Shown here: one piece after another, positions 43,880-55,989 of the stretch | How the letters are laid out: each line of letters begins with the position of its first letter | How positions within the stretch are numbered: position 1 is the stretch's first letter | Assembly (NCBI RefSeq): GCF_000172635.2 | Contig: NC_018632.1 | Span: 1,984,001 to 2,048,000 of the forward strand | DNA: 64,000 nucleotides | Direction of reading: 5' to 3' | From: Alteromonas macleodii ATCC 27126 | Lineage (GTDB): Bacteria; Pseudomonadota; Gammaproteobacteria; Enterobacterales; Alteromonadaceae | Notes under the pieces: model-generated | Told to the model about the DNA's origin: nothing | Seen by the model: the letters and a program-made list of their open reading frames with translations, nothing else | Databases searched by the model: none | Translations under genes and position numbers: made by a program

Positions 43880-44581
43880 TTAACTTTTATATAACTGATG
43901 TTCGTTTATGTAATCTAAAACGCTTTCTTCTAACCATAAGTTAGATAGGTCAGCATTTGAACTGTTTGGCGTACCCGATTTCTCGGACGTGGCAGCACTT
44001 GCTAGTACGTCACGAATTTCAGTAGATGAAACACTAAAAAGCGGTGTGTTGGTTAACACTACATGGCCTGCAGGCTTTGCGTGAATAACACTTTTATCGT
44101 TAGCCACATGACAATCTAACCAAGCTTGTATTGCGGGAGGAGGCGAAAATTTCTCATCGTCTCTGCGCATAACCACTAAGTGACAATAATCGAGCAGGTG
44201 TTCCCACTCGTACCATTTGTCCAGATTATACAGTGAATCTGCGCCAATGAAAAAACAGATTGTGTCATCGCTTTTCTCTTTAAGTGCACGCAGTGTTTTA
44301 ACTGTATAAGAGGGTGACGGAAGCGCCAGTTCAATTAACTCTGGAATAAGTCTGTCATTGTTTTGGGCGCAAAGTTCAATCATTTTTACCCGGTGGCTTT
44401 CTGACACACCTACTGACTTATGCGGAGCTAATTTACAAGGCATGAGATGAACTTGGTTTACGCCAATTTCATCTGCCGCTTTTAGTGCCGCACCAATATG
44501 GCCTTTATGCGGCGGATTAAACGTACCACCAAGAATGGCTTTCACCGTTGGATATGCTCGAGAAGCGCCGGAAAGACTCAC
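43880..44581 (-). CDS. nadD: nicotinate-nucleotide adenylyltransferase
   Basis: This 233-residue enzyme makes deamido-NAD from nicotinate mononucleotide and ATP. The nucleotidyltransferase motif GGTFNPPHKGHIG (HxGH) is at residues about 18-30 and the second signature SSTEIRDVLA near residue 185. A Ser-rich insert (AATSEKSGTPNSSNADLS) follows it, making the enzyme slightly longer than usual. It follows holA by 13 bp. Confidence 0.95.
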   Translation of the reverse strand: MSLSGASRAYPTVKAILGGTFNPPHKGHIGAALKAADEIGVNQVHLMPCKLAPHKSVGVSESHRVKMIELCAQNNDRLIPELIELALPSPSYTVKTLRALKEKSDDTICFFIGADSLYNLDKWYEWEHLLDYCHLVVMRRDDEKFSPPPAIQAWLDCHVANDKSVIHAKPAGHVVLTNTPLFSVSSTEIRDVLASAATSEKSGTPNSSNADLSNLWLEESVLDYINEHQLYKS

Positions 44582-44594
44582 TTAGACTTGCCCA

Positions 44595-45623
44595 TTATGC
44601 CTGTAACAAAGGAATTTCGCGAAGGTCCATACCCATGAACATCATGCACAGGTGACACATTTCGACGTAAGGGCGGGCAATGACATTTTGTTTGAATGCA
44701 TGATCTGACTGAGTCAACGCTTTTTGGATGTCTTCTAGCTGCGCGACGCTCAGACGATTCAAGGCACTTTGATAAAAACCTTGTCTATTACGCCAAATAC
44801 CGAATTTTTGCCACTGAATGGGGGCACCGCTTTGCTGCGCTAGTTTTAGTTTCCATAACTGCTCCCACTCTCGAATCAGCGCCCAAATAATGATGTTAGG
44901 CTCCAGACCCTCGCTCTCTAATCGGTATAGCATTTTTATGCAGCGGGTACTGTCGCCGCTAAGCATAACGTCAACCAGTTGAAACACGTTGAAACGCGAC
45001 TGATCGACCATCGCCTTTTCAATTTGTTCGTCTGAAATAGACTGGTGTGGATAGAGTAGGGCGAGCTTATCAATTTCTTGCTTAGCAGCAAGCATGTTGC
45101 CTTCGCAGAAATCAGCTATCATCTTAGCACCCGACGCTGATACGGAGAGTTGGTGGGCATTTAACTGCTGGTTTAGCCATGCATTGAGCTGCTTGCCTTC
45201 CAACGGGTAACACAATACCGACGCGCCCAAATCATCAAGCACTTTAAACCATTTGCCGCGCTGCACGTCTTTGCCAATTTTGGGGCCGTGAACCAGCAAC
45301 AAAATATCGGGGTTTAATGACGCCGCGACTTCTTGCAGCATTTTACTGCCTTCAGTGCCCGGTTTTCCCGTAGGTAGCTCTAATTCAATGAACTGTTGGC
45401 TTGAGAAAAGCGACATGCTTTGTGTGGCTTCAATCAACTGATTCCAGTTAAAGCCTGTTTCAGCAACTAGTACTGTACGCTCTTCAAAGCCATTGGCTTT
45501 TGCTTTAGCGCGTATTTGCTCAATGACATCAAACTTCTGCTGGGGTTCATCTCCAAACACCAGATAGCACGGGCGAAGTGCCTTGGTGATATCTTGGCTA
45601 AATTGGTTTGGATAAATCTGCAT
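44595..45623 (-). CDS. holA: DNA polymerase III delta subunit
   Basis: This 342-residue protein opens the beta sliding clamp as part of the clamp loader. It has the AAA-like layout without a functional P-loop: N-terminal LRPCYLVFGDEPQQKFDVIEQIR, the beta-contact region MSLFSSQQFIELELPTGKPG, and a helical collar C-terminus (EQLWKLKLAQQSG, IARPYVEMCHLCMMF). Located after lptE as is normal. Confidence 0.95.
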   Translation of the reverse strand: MQIYPNQFSQDITKALRPCYLVFGDEPQQKFDVIEQIRAKAKANGFEERTVLVAETGFNWNQLIEATQSMSLFSSQQFIELELPTGKPGTEGSKMLQEVAASLNPDILLLVHGPKIGKDVQRGKWFKVLDDLGASVLCYPLEGKQLNAWLNQQLNAHQLSVSASGAKMIADFCEGNMLAAKQEIDKLALLYPHQSISDEQIEKAMVDQSRFNVFQLVDVMLSGDSTRCIKMLYRLESEGLEPNIIIWALIREWEQLWKLKLAQQSGAPIQWQKFGIWRNRQGFYQSALNRLSVAQLEDIQKALTQSDHAFKQNVIARPYVEMCHLCMMFMGMDLREIPLLQA

Positions 45624-45638
45624 GAAAAATTCTGATGT

Positions 45639-46175
45639 TTACAGACTAACGGAAGTTGATGCATTTGGTGCAGCGGCTGCCTGACTGGAAAGGCGTCTGA
45701 TCATGATATCAGCGGCTTCATCGCGCATTTCACTTAGCATCAATTCAAGTTCGCGAGACTTTGCCAACACTTGGTCAGGGTCGTCTTGATAGTCACGTAC
45801 TACTTCAAATTGCACCATTACCGCTTCCTTACCAGGAAACTGCACGCGGTAACGCACAACATATATCAGTTCATATTCAGCAACTTGACCCGAAGGATAA
45901 ACCGACAGCAGCTGACGTTCTAATTTCTCTGGAAGCAAATAGATGTTTACGTTTTGGTTAGAGCGCGATGTTTTATCTACGCTAACACTGGATAAACCGT
46001 AAACGTTTAAGCGTTTGTCAAGCGCACGCGCCAAGGGCGCGTGTGCTCGGGCACTTTCAATAGCAACGGTGTTTATGTCGTCAGGTAAGCTAGGGCTACT
46101 TCGCAAATGAAAGCCACAGCCAGTAACCAATACGGTTCCCAACACAGCGACTGCGAATTGTAAGTGCTTTTTCAT
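45639..46175 (-). CDS. lptE: LPS-assembly lipoprotein LptE
   Basis: This 178-residue outer-membrane lipoprotein has a signal peptide ending in the lipobox LVTGC (Cys near residue 21) followed by GFHLRSSPSLP, typical of LptE. It plugs the LptD barrel and helps place lipopolysaccharide in the outer leaflet. It starts 11 bp after leuS and is followed by holA, a conserved trio. Confidence 0.95.
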   Translation of the reverse strand: MKKHLQFAVAVLGTVLVTGCGFHLRSSPSLPDDINTVAIESARAHAPLARALDKRLNVYGLSSVSVDKTSRSNQNVNIYLLPEKLERQLLSVYPSGQVAEYELIYVVRYRVQFPGKEAVMVQFEVVRDYQDDPDQVLAKSRELELMLSEMRDEAADIMIRRLSSQAAAAPNASTSVSL

Positions 46176-46186
46176 CAGTATCTGAC

Positions 46187-49101
<2,915 letters not shown>

Positions 49102-49719
49102 CTAATTATTGTCACTAAACGCGGTTAGCGCATTTAGTTGTTGCGCCTGCACTTTGTCTACTACTCGAACTAAATTGGCGGCGTCTTCGTTAGATGCTTT
49201 TTGGCCATTAAAGTGAATATTGCCTGAGGCGTGGTAGGTAAGAGTGACTTTAGTTTTCGGTATGCGACCGTCTTGTGTGTTTGCATCCGATGAAGTGCTC
49301 GATGCTATTGTGCTGAATTCCCATGTCAGTGCACCTGACATACCCATCTCTTGAAGCGGGCCTAAGCCACCTGTCATCACCACTTTTTTGTTCGGTTCAA
49401 CATAGCTTACCTGCATATGCGCTGCACTCGCCGTGTCTGTCGTTTCACAGAAACAGCCACCAGCCTGCTCATCTATGCGCAAAGCACCTTTCCACCATGT
49501 GTGGTCTTTCGGCCACCACATATCCACATGTTGAATAAAATGAGAGTACACGACTTCAACTGGCGCATAGCTTTCACTCTCATTGGTAATAGAAAACCCT
49601 GAGTTATCTGCATAGTTTACGTTAGCGATACTCATTGAAGAAAATGCCGTACCCAGAAAGATAGCAAGGAAAGAGGAGGTGAGCAGAAGGGGTGAGCGAG
49701 TTTTCAATTTTTTTGTCAT
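49102..49719 (-). CDS. secreted SRPBCC/START-like protein
   Basis: This 205-residue protein has a Sec signal peptide (LLTSSFLAIFLGTAFSSMSIA, as a region near residues 12-32). The mature part reads like the AHSA1/SRPBCC lipid-binding fold: VEVVYSHFIQHVDMWWPKDHTWW, GGCFCETTD, MQVSYVEPNKKVVMTGGLGPL, ALTWEFS. ATG 49719 is chosen over the one at 49743 because AGGG precedes it. Ligand unknown. Single gene, divergent from the Lon-like protease gene. Confidence 0.8.
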   Translation of the reverse strand: MTKKLKTRSPLLLTSSFLAIFLGTAFSSMSIANVNYADNSGFSITNESESYAPVEVVYSHFIQHVDMWWPKDHTWWKGALRIDEQAGGCFCETTDTASAAHMQVSYVEPNKKVVMTGGLGPLQEMGMSGALTWEFSTIASSTSSDANTQDGRIPKTKVTLTYHASGNIHFNGQKASNEDAANLVRVVDKVQAQQLNALTAFSDNN

Positions 49720-50230
49720 TGTTATTACCCTGTTTTTGTTCATTGGTTATTGCGCGCGAAACCTGGTCTCGTCGCCAAACGAATTTCGGTTTTTGTGTTT
49801 TCTAAGGTAATTGAAAGCAGCTTGCGTTGCTACCTACTTTAAAGCCTTGCCGTTACAGGATTCTTCAGAGCTTTGTCTTGACCACATTGTCCTTACGGCT
49901 CTGACCTTGGCGCGCTTCTCTTAACGCTGTGATTTTAATGCCCTGTTCCAAATTATGTGGAAGAAATAAATGCAGCGGTTAAATTGAAGTAAGTTCTTTC
50001 GTACTTAACTCCTTTTCGGCTTTAATTAAACGCTACACCCTGTGTCGCAAGGTATCAGTTCTAATGAAGGCCACAAAAAGCTCGTAGTGCTTGCCAATTC
50101 CTCTCTAAAATCATGAAGGTGGTTGTTTGTTGTGCAATTAGCGATGCAAAGCTGCCTTATTCAGGATAAGCGTTTGACACTAATGTTAATTAGGGTTTCA
50201 CTTAAGTAAAGAAACAAAGATAGAACAGAC
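49720..50230. other. 511-bp intergenic region between divergent genes
   Basis: This stretch should hold promoters for the secreted START-like gene (-) and the Lon-like protease gene (+). No gene, RNA or clear palindrome is seen. Confidence 0.35.
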
Positions 50231-52627
50231 ATGTCTGTAGACAGTAAATTATATGCGTTAGATGTAGACGCGCTTTCACCTACCATAAATCGCCGAGCGA
50301 TAAACAGTGCCTTAAAAGATGATGAAGCGCTAAATGCGACCTTCATTGGGCAAGAGCGTGCGCGTGAAGCACTTACGTTTGGGTTAGGTATTAACACCAA
50401 AGGCTATAATCTTTATGTGATGGGTGAGCCCGCTACGGGGCGCTTCACTCTAGTGAAGGATTACATTGAACGCCAAGTTGCCCAGCTACCGGCGCCTGAT
50501 GATTGTTGTTATATCAACAATTTTGACGAAGAGCGCGAACCTGTTGCGCTAAAATTTCCTCCCGGTGGTGGAAAAGCATTCCACAAGGACATGGCTGCGC
50601 TTATTGACGATGTCTTAGACTCACTGCCCATTGCCTTTGATAACCCGGGATATCAGCGCCGTCGCGCGTCAATTTCCAGAGAGTTCGAGCAAAAGTACGA
50701 TGCGGCTATCGATGCGGTAGAGCGTTACGCACAAGCGAATGATGTTGCGCTGTACGAAGAGGGTGGCTCTATTACGTTTTCACCTATCGTTAACGGCAAG
50801 CCAATAAGTGACACAGAGTTTGCGTCATTAACTGACGCACAACGGGAAGGGTTTTATACTCTTATTGACGAACTAGAAAACAGATTAAGCGAAGGCCTGT
50901 TAAGCCTGCCTACGTGGAAACGCGAAAACTCTGAGCGTCTTCGTGAGCTTGACAAAAAGACCGCAGAGCAGGGAATTAAGCCGCTGCTAAAAGTGCTTGA
51001 GCACAAATACGCGTCTGAGCTAGGGGTAATGAAGTACCTCAAGCAGCTTAAAACTGCATTGGTCAACGCTATCTTAGTCATTCACAGTGAAGAGCAGAAA
51101 GAAGAGAAGAGTGATGACTTCGACAAGAAGATATTTTTAGAAGAGCAATTTCTTCCTAACGTTTTGGTGTCGAATAAACTCGATGACGCAGCCCCTGTTA
51201 TTTATGAGCCGAACCCTACTTATCAAAATTTGTTTGGCAAAATAGAGTACACCAACATTCACGGCAGCGTGTTTACCAACTATCGCATGATTCAGCCCGG
51301 TGCGCTCCATCGTGCAAATGGCGGTTATTTGTTGTTGGATGTGGACCAACTTATCGAACAACCTTTTGTGTGGGATACTCTTAAGCTTGCCATCAAGTCG
51401 CAGCGCTTGCGCATGGACTTACCCCAGCAAGATGTGGGTATGGTGAACAACATTACGCTCAATCCACAGCCCATCGACTTAAATGTGAAAATCGTTCTGT
51501 TAGGCTCGCGTGATTTATACTACACGCTGCAAGATTACGATGACGAGTTTGATGAACTGTTTAGAGTGTTGGTGGATTTTGATTTGGAAATTCCCGTCAC
51601 CAGACAGGCGCTTTTTGATTTCGTGGGCAAAGTACGCGCGCATCTTATTCAGTTAGGACTTAAAGGCATTACCGCTAACGCGATGTGCAGGCTAGTTGAG
51701 TACTCGTTAAGAATGGCTGAACATAAAGAAAAGCTATCTGCGCACTTCGCTGAAGTTATCGAGCTAGTTAATGAAGCCTATTATTTCTGTCAGAAATCTA
51801 ATGCCGACACACTAGAACTTGATCATTTAAAAACAGCATTAAGTGCCAAGAAGCGTCGCACCGGCCGCGTCAGTCAAACACTATTAAACGATATTAAAGA
51901 AGGGCACGTGCTAATTGCCACTGAAGGAAAAGCGGTAGGCAAAGTAAACGGGTTAACGGTATTGGATATTGGTGACACTGCATTTGGTACGCCTGCACGC
52001 ATTACGTCTACTGTATTTGCCGGCGCAAGTGGTGTAGTTGATATTGAGCGTGAGGTAGAGCTTGGACAGCCTATTCACTCAAAAGGCGTCATGTTGTTAA
52101 ACGGCTACTTGGGCAACAAGTATGCCCAACATTTCCCGTTAACCCTATCGGCAAATATAGCGCTAGAGCAGTCATACGGACATATTGATGGCGATAGTGC
52201 ATCCCTTGGTGAACTGGTTGCGCTTATCTCTGCGTTGACTGAAATCCCTTGCTTACAAACCTTGGCTATCACGGGTTCCATAAACCAGTATGGTGAAGTG
52301 CAAGCGGTTGGCGGTGTGAACGAAAAGATAGAAGGCTTTTTCGACTTGTGTCAACACCGTGGCCTCACCGGCACGCAAGGCGTGATTATTCCTAAATCAA
52401 ATGCGATTAATTTGGTATTAGACGCCACTGTTATCGATGCTGTGAAAAAAGGGCTGTTCCATATTTACACTGTAGAGACCGTTGATGACGCGCTATCTAT
52501 TTTGATGGAACAGGAAGCGGGTAAATTAAGTAGTAAAGGTCGTTACCCCAAAAATTCAATCAATTACCATGCCGTAAACCGTCTATACAATATTGCGCTT
52601 ATTGTTAATGGGGGCGATGGCGAATAG
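50231..52627 (+). CDS. Lon-family (YcbZ/LonB-like) protease
   Basis: This 798-residue protein has an N-terminal AAA-like region (AAA_32 type) and a C-terminal Lon protease domain (residues about 560-770). The catalytic serine is in DGDSASLGELVALISAL and the lysine in GVNEKIEGFFDL, the Lon Ser-Lys dyad. The N-terminal P-loop is degenerate: VMGEPATGRFTLVKDY has Arg for Lys and Phe for Ser/Thr, and the Walker-B-like strand is LLLDVDQL. So ATP use at that site is doubtful. Substrates unknown. Monocistronic, with its own terminator. Confidence 0.92.
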   Translation: MSVDSKLYALDVDALSPTINRRAINSALKDDEALNATFIGQERAREALTFGLGINTKGYNLYVMGEPATGRFTLVKDYIERQVAQLPAPDDCCYINNFDEEREPVALKFPPGGGKAFHKDMAALIDDVLDSLPIAFDNPGYQRRRASISREFEQKYDAAIDAVERYAQANDVALYEEGGSITFSPIVNGKPISDTEFASLTDAQREGFYTLIDELENRLSEGLLSLPTWKRENSERLRELDKKTAEQGIKPLLKVLEHKYASELGVMKYLKQLKTALVNAILVIHSEEQKEEKSDDFDKKIFLEEQFLPNVLVSNKLDDAAPVIYEPNPTYQNLFGKIEYTNIHGSVFTNYRMIQPGALHRANGGYLLLDVDQLIEQPFVWDTLKLAIKSQRLRMDLPQQDVGMVNNITLNPQPIDLNVKIVLLGSRDLYYTLQDYDDEFDELFRVLVDFDLEIPVTRQALFDFVGKVRAHLIQLGLKGITANAMCRLVEYSLRMAEHKEKLSAHFAEVIELVNEAYYFCQKSNADTLELDHLKTALSAKKRRTGRVSQTLLNDIKEGHVLIATEGKAVGKVNGLTVLDIGDTAFGTPARITSTVFAGASGVVDIEREVELGQPIHSKGVMLLNGYLGNKYAQHFPLTLSANIALEQSYGHIDGDSASLGELVALISALTEIPCLQTLAITGSINQYGEVQAVGGVNEKIEGFFDLCQHRGLTGTQGVIIPKSNAINLVLDATVIDAVKKGLFHIYTVETVDDALSILMEQEAGKLSSKGRYPKNSINYHAVNRLYNIALIVNGGDGE

Positions 52628-52635
52628 ATAAAAAC

Positions 52636-52675
52636 GAAGCGCGTACTTGCAGTGTCGAGACGCGCTTCTTGATTT
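52636..52675 (+). terminator. intrinsic terminator after the Lon-like gene
   Basis: GAAGCGCGT / ACGCGCTTC form a perfect 9-bp stem with a 15-nt loop, followed by TTGATTTTT, just after the stop codon. Confidence 0.75.
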
Positions 52676-52770
52676 TTGCATTAATCTTGGTTGATGCGCT
52701 AATAAAGATGCGCTTTTTCAGTAGAACGTGCACACAGCCATTCAATGCTAAACGCAAGTACCAGAGCGCG

Positions 52771-53673
52771 CTAATCGCGGGTGCTGATGACCAGAGTCTC
52801 TGAAATTTTATCTTGGATAGCTTGTCGGTTAGGATCCCAGTAAATTTGCACAAATCCCAACAAGCCAGTTGCTAAACCCGCACCATAACCTCCATAACGA
52901 CCAAAGCTCTCCCATAGCGACAGTCCAGAACCATCGAGTTTGAGTACTTGTATATTTAGCAGTCGTTTACCTGGAGTTTTTCCGTTAAACCAAGCGGTAA
53001 ACACGCTGTAATAAAGCGCGGCCCAACCAAAGCCTAAGCCAAGCTCAGTAATTAACCCTTTGATCCACGCGACAATGCTGTATGTGTTTGCTGAGGGCTC
53101 TGAAGTTGCGTCATCGAAATCTGCTAGGTCACTTTCAATATCTTCAGCTTCCTGTAGGCCATTTTCATGCACACCTTTATTTTGAGCTTGCTCATTTACT
53201 CCAATATCATCATTCGCACCATTTTTCTCACCTGGGCGATTAGGCGAGTCGATCACGTTGCTGACAGTTGCATCGTCACGAAAGTAATTAGCCTCATTGG
53301 CAGCATCTAACGTAAGCAACACTGTCCAAAAGAGCATGAACGCTCCACCTATTCGAAGAAATGAACGCGTAGTTTTTTTATGGCTTTGATTGGCCACGTT
53401 GCGGCTAGCTTTATAAAACGTCACTGTAGCAATAATCGCCAAAAACAGTGCATCCAGTGAGCTCAAAATGGCGACAAATAGTAGGTCAATACACTGAGCC
53501 AACCCTCGTTGAAAAGGTGTAGCCAGACGCTTGCCCAACAGCGAGCTAGCCACGCCAAACGCATAGGGCGTGACTATATCCTTTGTTTCAACGGTTTCTA
53601 ATTTATCTGCGGTATTATTTTCGACATCACTACTAATAGGTGGCGTATCAATATGTTGATGAGGGTGAGACAT
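52771..53673 (-). CDS. RDD-family membrane protein
   Basis: This 300-residue protein has the RDD layout: a first membrane segment beginning QRGLAQCIDLLFVAILSSLD (residues about 57-78), a second helix region at 108-125 (FMLFWTVLLTLDAAN), then after a long acidic loop (residues 130-200, rich in Asp, Glu and Asn) a third segment and the family signature FNGKTPGKRLLNIQVLKLDG. Function of RDD proteins is mostly unknown, with ion-transport roles proposed for some. The extended acidic loop is unusual for its size. Converges with the Lon-like gene. Confidence 0.85.
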   Translation of the reverse strand: MSHPHQHIDTPPISSDVENNTADKLETVETKDIVTPYAFGVASSLLGKRLATPFQRGLAQCIDLLFVAILSSLDALFLAIIATVTFYKASRNVANQSHKKTTRSFLRIGGAFMLFWTVLLTLDAANEANYFRDDATVSNVIDSPNRPGEKNGANDDIGVNEQAQNKGVHENGLQEAEDIESDLADFDDATSEPSANTYSIVAWIKGLITELGLGFGWAALYYSVFTAWFNGKTPGKRLLNIQVLKLDGSGLSLWESFGRYGGYGAGLATGLLGFVQIYWDPNRQAIQDKISETLVISTRD

Positions 53674-53939
53674 TTGCCGTCCACTGTGCTTAACCTAATT
53701 CCATAACACTACTTTACACAGTAAGGCGTATTATTTTAACTCTTTTATCTGAAGGGTAAGCACCTCACAAATACGCATGCAAGATACATTGTAATCTCTT
53801 CAATAGTCGGAATATTTTTCTTTTTAGCAAATAGATAGATTAGGTGTACTTCACTTAAGCTATTGATTTATATGCGCGGCATTGGGTTTGCATCAGAGTT
53901 TATCGAATGGATAACAATGATGCCTTTAAGGAGGTTACG

Positions 53940-54644
53940 ATGTTTAACTCAAAACAAACGATTACAGCAACACTGGTTTCAGTCACAATGATGGGGTCAT
54001 CTGCAATGGCACAAGCTAACGTTGACGAGATGAAAACTGCGCAAATGCAAGCAGCTTCAGCGTCAGTGCAACCTGAGTCCAGGACATCTGAGTCTGGTGA
54101 TACGTGGATTACGTTGACCGGTGAGGTGTCTGCTGTAGATTCAAAATTCTTTACGTTAGATTACGGTGACGGGAATATCTTTGTTGAGTTAAGAGACACC
54201 GACCTTGACAGTAATGCCTATGCAAAAATGAAAGGCGAAGAAGTCATGGTAACGGCGCGTCTTGATGATGGCATGTTTTCAAGCGAAAGGTTAGTTGCTC
54301 AGAGTGTGATTGTTGATGGTATGGATACTGTTTACTTAGCTGAGTCGGTTAATCAGGCTTCGGCAGATCTTTATTTAAGTACAGCAAGTAACATTGAGTT
54401 TGACGATGAAGAAATGGTGCTTGTAGGTACCGTTAAATCAATTGGCAAAGAAGCGTTACAAATTGACGTGGGCGATACCACCCTCACGGTAGAGCTTGAT
54501 GAGTTAGAGGACGCACCTGTGGATGCGGATGGTTACCTAACGCTAATGAAAGGCGAGCGCGTGCGCATTACCGGCGAACTAGAAGACGATTTCTTTAATC
54601 GTTTCACGGTAGAAGCTGATACGCTAATCAAAATGAAAAGTTAA
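53940..54644 (+). CDS. secreted protein with two OB-fold (BOF-like) repeats
   Basis: This 234-residue protein has a Sec signal peptide (ATLVSVTMMGSSAMAQA) and two similar beta-rich modules, at residues about 54-123 (WITLTGEVSAVDSKFFTLDY) and 155-230 (MVLVGTVKSIGKEALQIDVG). Each ends in a GEEV/GERV-type strand and a basic-acidic tail (MKGEEVMVTARLDDG; MKGERVRITGELEDD). This resembles the periplasmic BOF family (YgiW/YdeI type). The mature protein is acidic. ATG 53940 is chosen for its perfect AAGGAGG; an upstream ATG is in frame. Function unknown. A terminator follows. Confidence 0.8.
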   Translation: MFNSKQTITATLVSVTMMGSSAMAQANVDEMKTAQMQAASASVQPESRTSESGDTWITLTGEVSAVDSKFFTLDYGDGNIFVELRDTDLDSNAYAKMKGEEVMVTARLDDGMFSSERLVAQSVIVDGMDTVYLAESVNQASADLYLSTASNIEFDDEEMVLVGTVKSIGKEALQIDVGDTTLTVELDELEDAPVDADGYLTLMKGERVRITGELEDDFFNRFTVEADTLIKMKS

Positions 54645-54667
54645 CTATTGCTGATAGATAACGCATT

Positions 54668-54694
54668 AAAAAACCGCCGAAGGCGGTTTTTTTT
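54668..54694 (+). terminator. intrinsic terminator after the OB-fold gene
   Basis: AAAAACCGCC / GGCGGTTTTT, perfect 10-bp stem with a triloop (GAA) and eight Ts; the A run gives it activity on the minus strand too, ahead of the SDR gene's convergent end. Confidence 0.92.
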
Positions 54695-54720
54695 GATTAA
54701 ATTATTAATGTGCTTATTCA

Positions 54721-55497
54721 CTACTTTGGAGGCATGCGCAGCCCGCCGTCTAAGCGGATTGTCTCACCATTTAGGTAGCTATTGTTCGCCATATGGATAA
54801 CTAACTTAGCAAATTCTTCTGGTAGCCCAAGGCGCTTAGGAAACTGAACGTTAGCAGAAAGGGCGTCTTGCACTTTTTCTGGCATAGCAAGTAGCATTGG
54901 CGTGCCCATTACACCCGGCGCAATGGTGTTAACACGAATACCCAACGGGGCTAAGTCTCGAGCCATTGGAAGGGTTAAGCCGATAATACCACCTTTACTC
55001 GCGGCATAAGCGGTTTGCCCTATTTGACCTTCGTAACCAGCAACTGAAGCAGTGTTTACGATAAGACCGCGTTCGCCTTCCCCGTTAATTGGCGATTGCT
55101 TTGCCATCGTCGCTGCAACTAAGCGAGAAACATTAAAGCTTCCTACTAAGTTAATATCGATAGTTTTCTGGAAGTCACCCAACGGCGCCGGATTGCCTTC
55201 TTTGTCAAGCAGTCGCTTAGCTGGGGCGATGCCTGCACAGTTAACCACTAAAGAAATGGCGCCAAACCTTTCGGTTGTCGCGTCTATAGCCGCTTGAACA
55301 GAAGTTTCATCGCGTACATCGACTTTGGTGAAAAGTGTGTTGTTATTGCCTAATTCTTCTACGCGCTGTGCGCCAAGCTCTTCATTTAAGTCGAAAAGGC
55401 TGACGTTAGCACCTGCATCTCGAAGTGCGATAGCAGTGGCGTGACCAAGTCCGGAGCAACCGCCAGTAACAATGGCAGTAAGATTATTTAGCGTCAT
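54721..55497 (-). CDS. short-chain dehydrogenase, 3-hydroxyacyl-CoA dehydrogenase (HSD10)-like
   Basis: This 258-residue SDR enzyme has the NAD-binding TGGCSGLGHATA (residues about 11-22), the NCAGIAPAKR strand, and the catalytic triad Ser in NTASVAGYEGQ and Tyr-Lys in YAASKGG. The IAPAKRLLDKEGNPAPLGDFQ insertion and the end LRMPPK are typical of type II 3-hydroxyacyl-CoA dehydrogenases that act in fatty-acid or isoleucine breakdown. Single gene; no beta-oxidation partners nearby, so the substrate is inferred from family only. Confidence 0.9.
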   Translation of the reverse strand: MTLNNLTAIVTGGCSGLGHATAIALRDAGANVSLFDLNEELGAQRVEELGNNNTLFTKVDVRDETSVQAAIDATTERFGAISLVVNCAGIAPAKRLLDKEGNPAPLGDFQKTIDINLVGSFNVSRLVAATMAKQSPINGEGERGLIVNTASVAGYEGQIGQTAYAASKGGIIGLTLPMARDLAPLGIRVNTIAPGVMGTPMLLAMPEKVQDALSANVQFPKRLGLPEEFAKLVIHMANNSYLNGETIRLDGGLRMPPK

Positions 55498-55560
55498 AGA
55501 TTTCCCTTAAACCCTAGTTTTTCACTATTATTAACGTGATGTTAACGGGAAGTAAGAAGA

Positions 55561-55590
55561 AAAACTACGGTGCCGAAGGGGATCGGCACC
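55561..55590 (-). terminator. terminator-like hairpin after yhbY
   Basis: GGTGCCGA / TCGGCACC is a perfect 8-bp stem with a 6-nt loop (55569-55590), followed on the minus strand by GTAGTTTT. It sits 11 bp after the yhbY stop. Confidence 0.7.
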
Positions 55591-55600
55591 TTATATTCAG

Positions 55601-55894
55601 CTATTTTGGCAACTGAATTTTACAGTCTTCGCTTTGACGGTAGATAATTAGCGTGTGGCCAATTACCTGTAGCTTAACTGAGTTTGTTTCACGAACAATG
55701 GCATCCATGATTAGCGCTTTTTCTTCGCGATCGTCTGTTGGCACCTTAACTTTAATTAATTCGTGATGGCTAAGGGCGTTGTCAATTTCGGCAACCACAC
55801 CTTCTGTCAGGCCGTTCCCACCTAGCTGCACAACAGGTTTTAAAGGGTGTGCAAGGCCTTTTAGGAATTGTTTCTGTTTATTTGAAAGTTTCAT
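55601..55894 (-). CDS. yhbY: CRM-domain RNA-binding protein YhbY
   Basis: This 97-residue protein has the CRM domain with the GxxG-type loop LGGNGLTEGVVAEIDNALSHHELIKVK and the N-terminal KQKQFLKGLAHPLKPVVQ. YhbY associates with pre-50S ribosomal particles. It is divergent from rlmE, another 50S-maturation gene, as in E. coli. Full length. Confidence 0.96.
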   Translation of the reverse strand: MKLSNKQKQFLKGLAHPLKPVVQLGGNGLTEGVVAEIDNALSHHELIKVKVPTDDREEKALIMDAIVRETNSVKLQVIGHTLIIYRQSEDCKIQLPK

Positions 55895-55989
55895 GAAGTA
55901 ATATTTCTTACAATTAATCTGTTAGTTTATGCTTGAAATAACGTATTCTAACGCCATCTTCTCTACAATCCTAATGACATTGTATTGGA

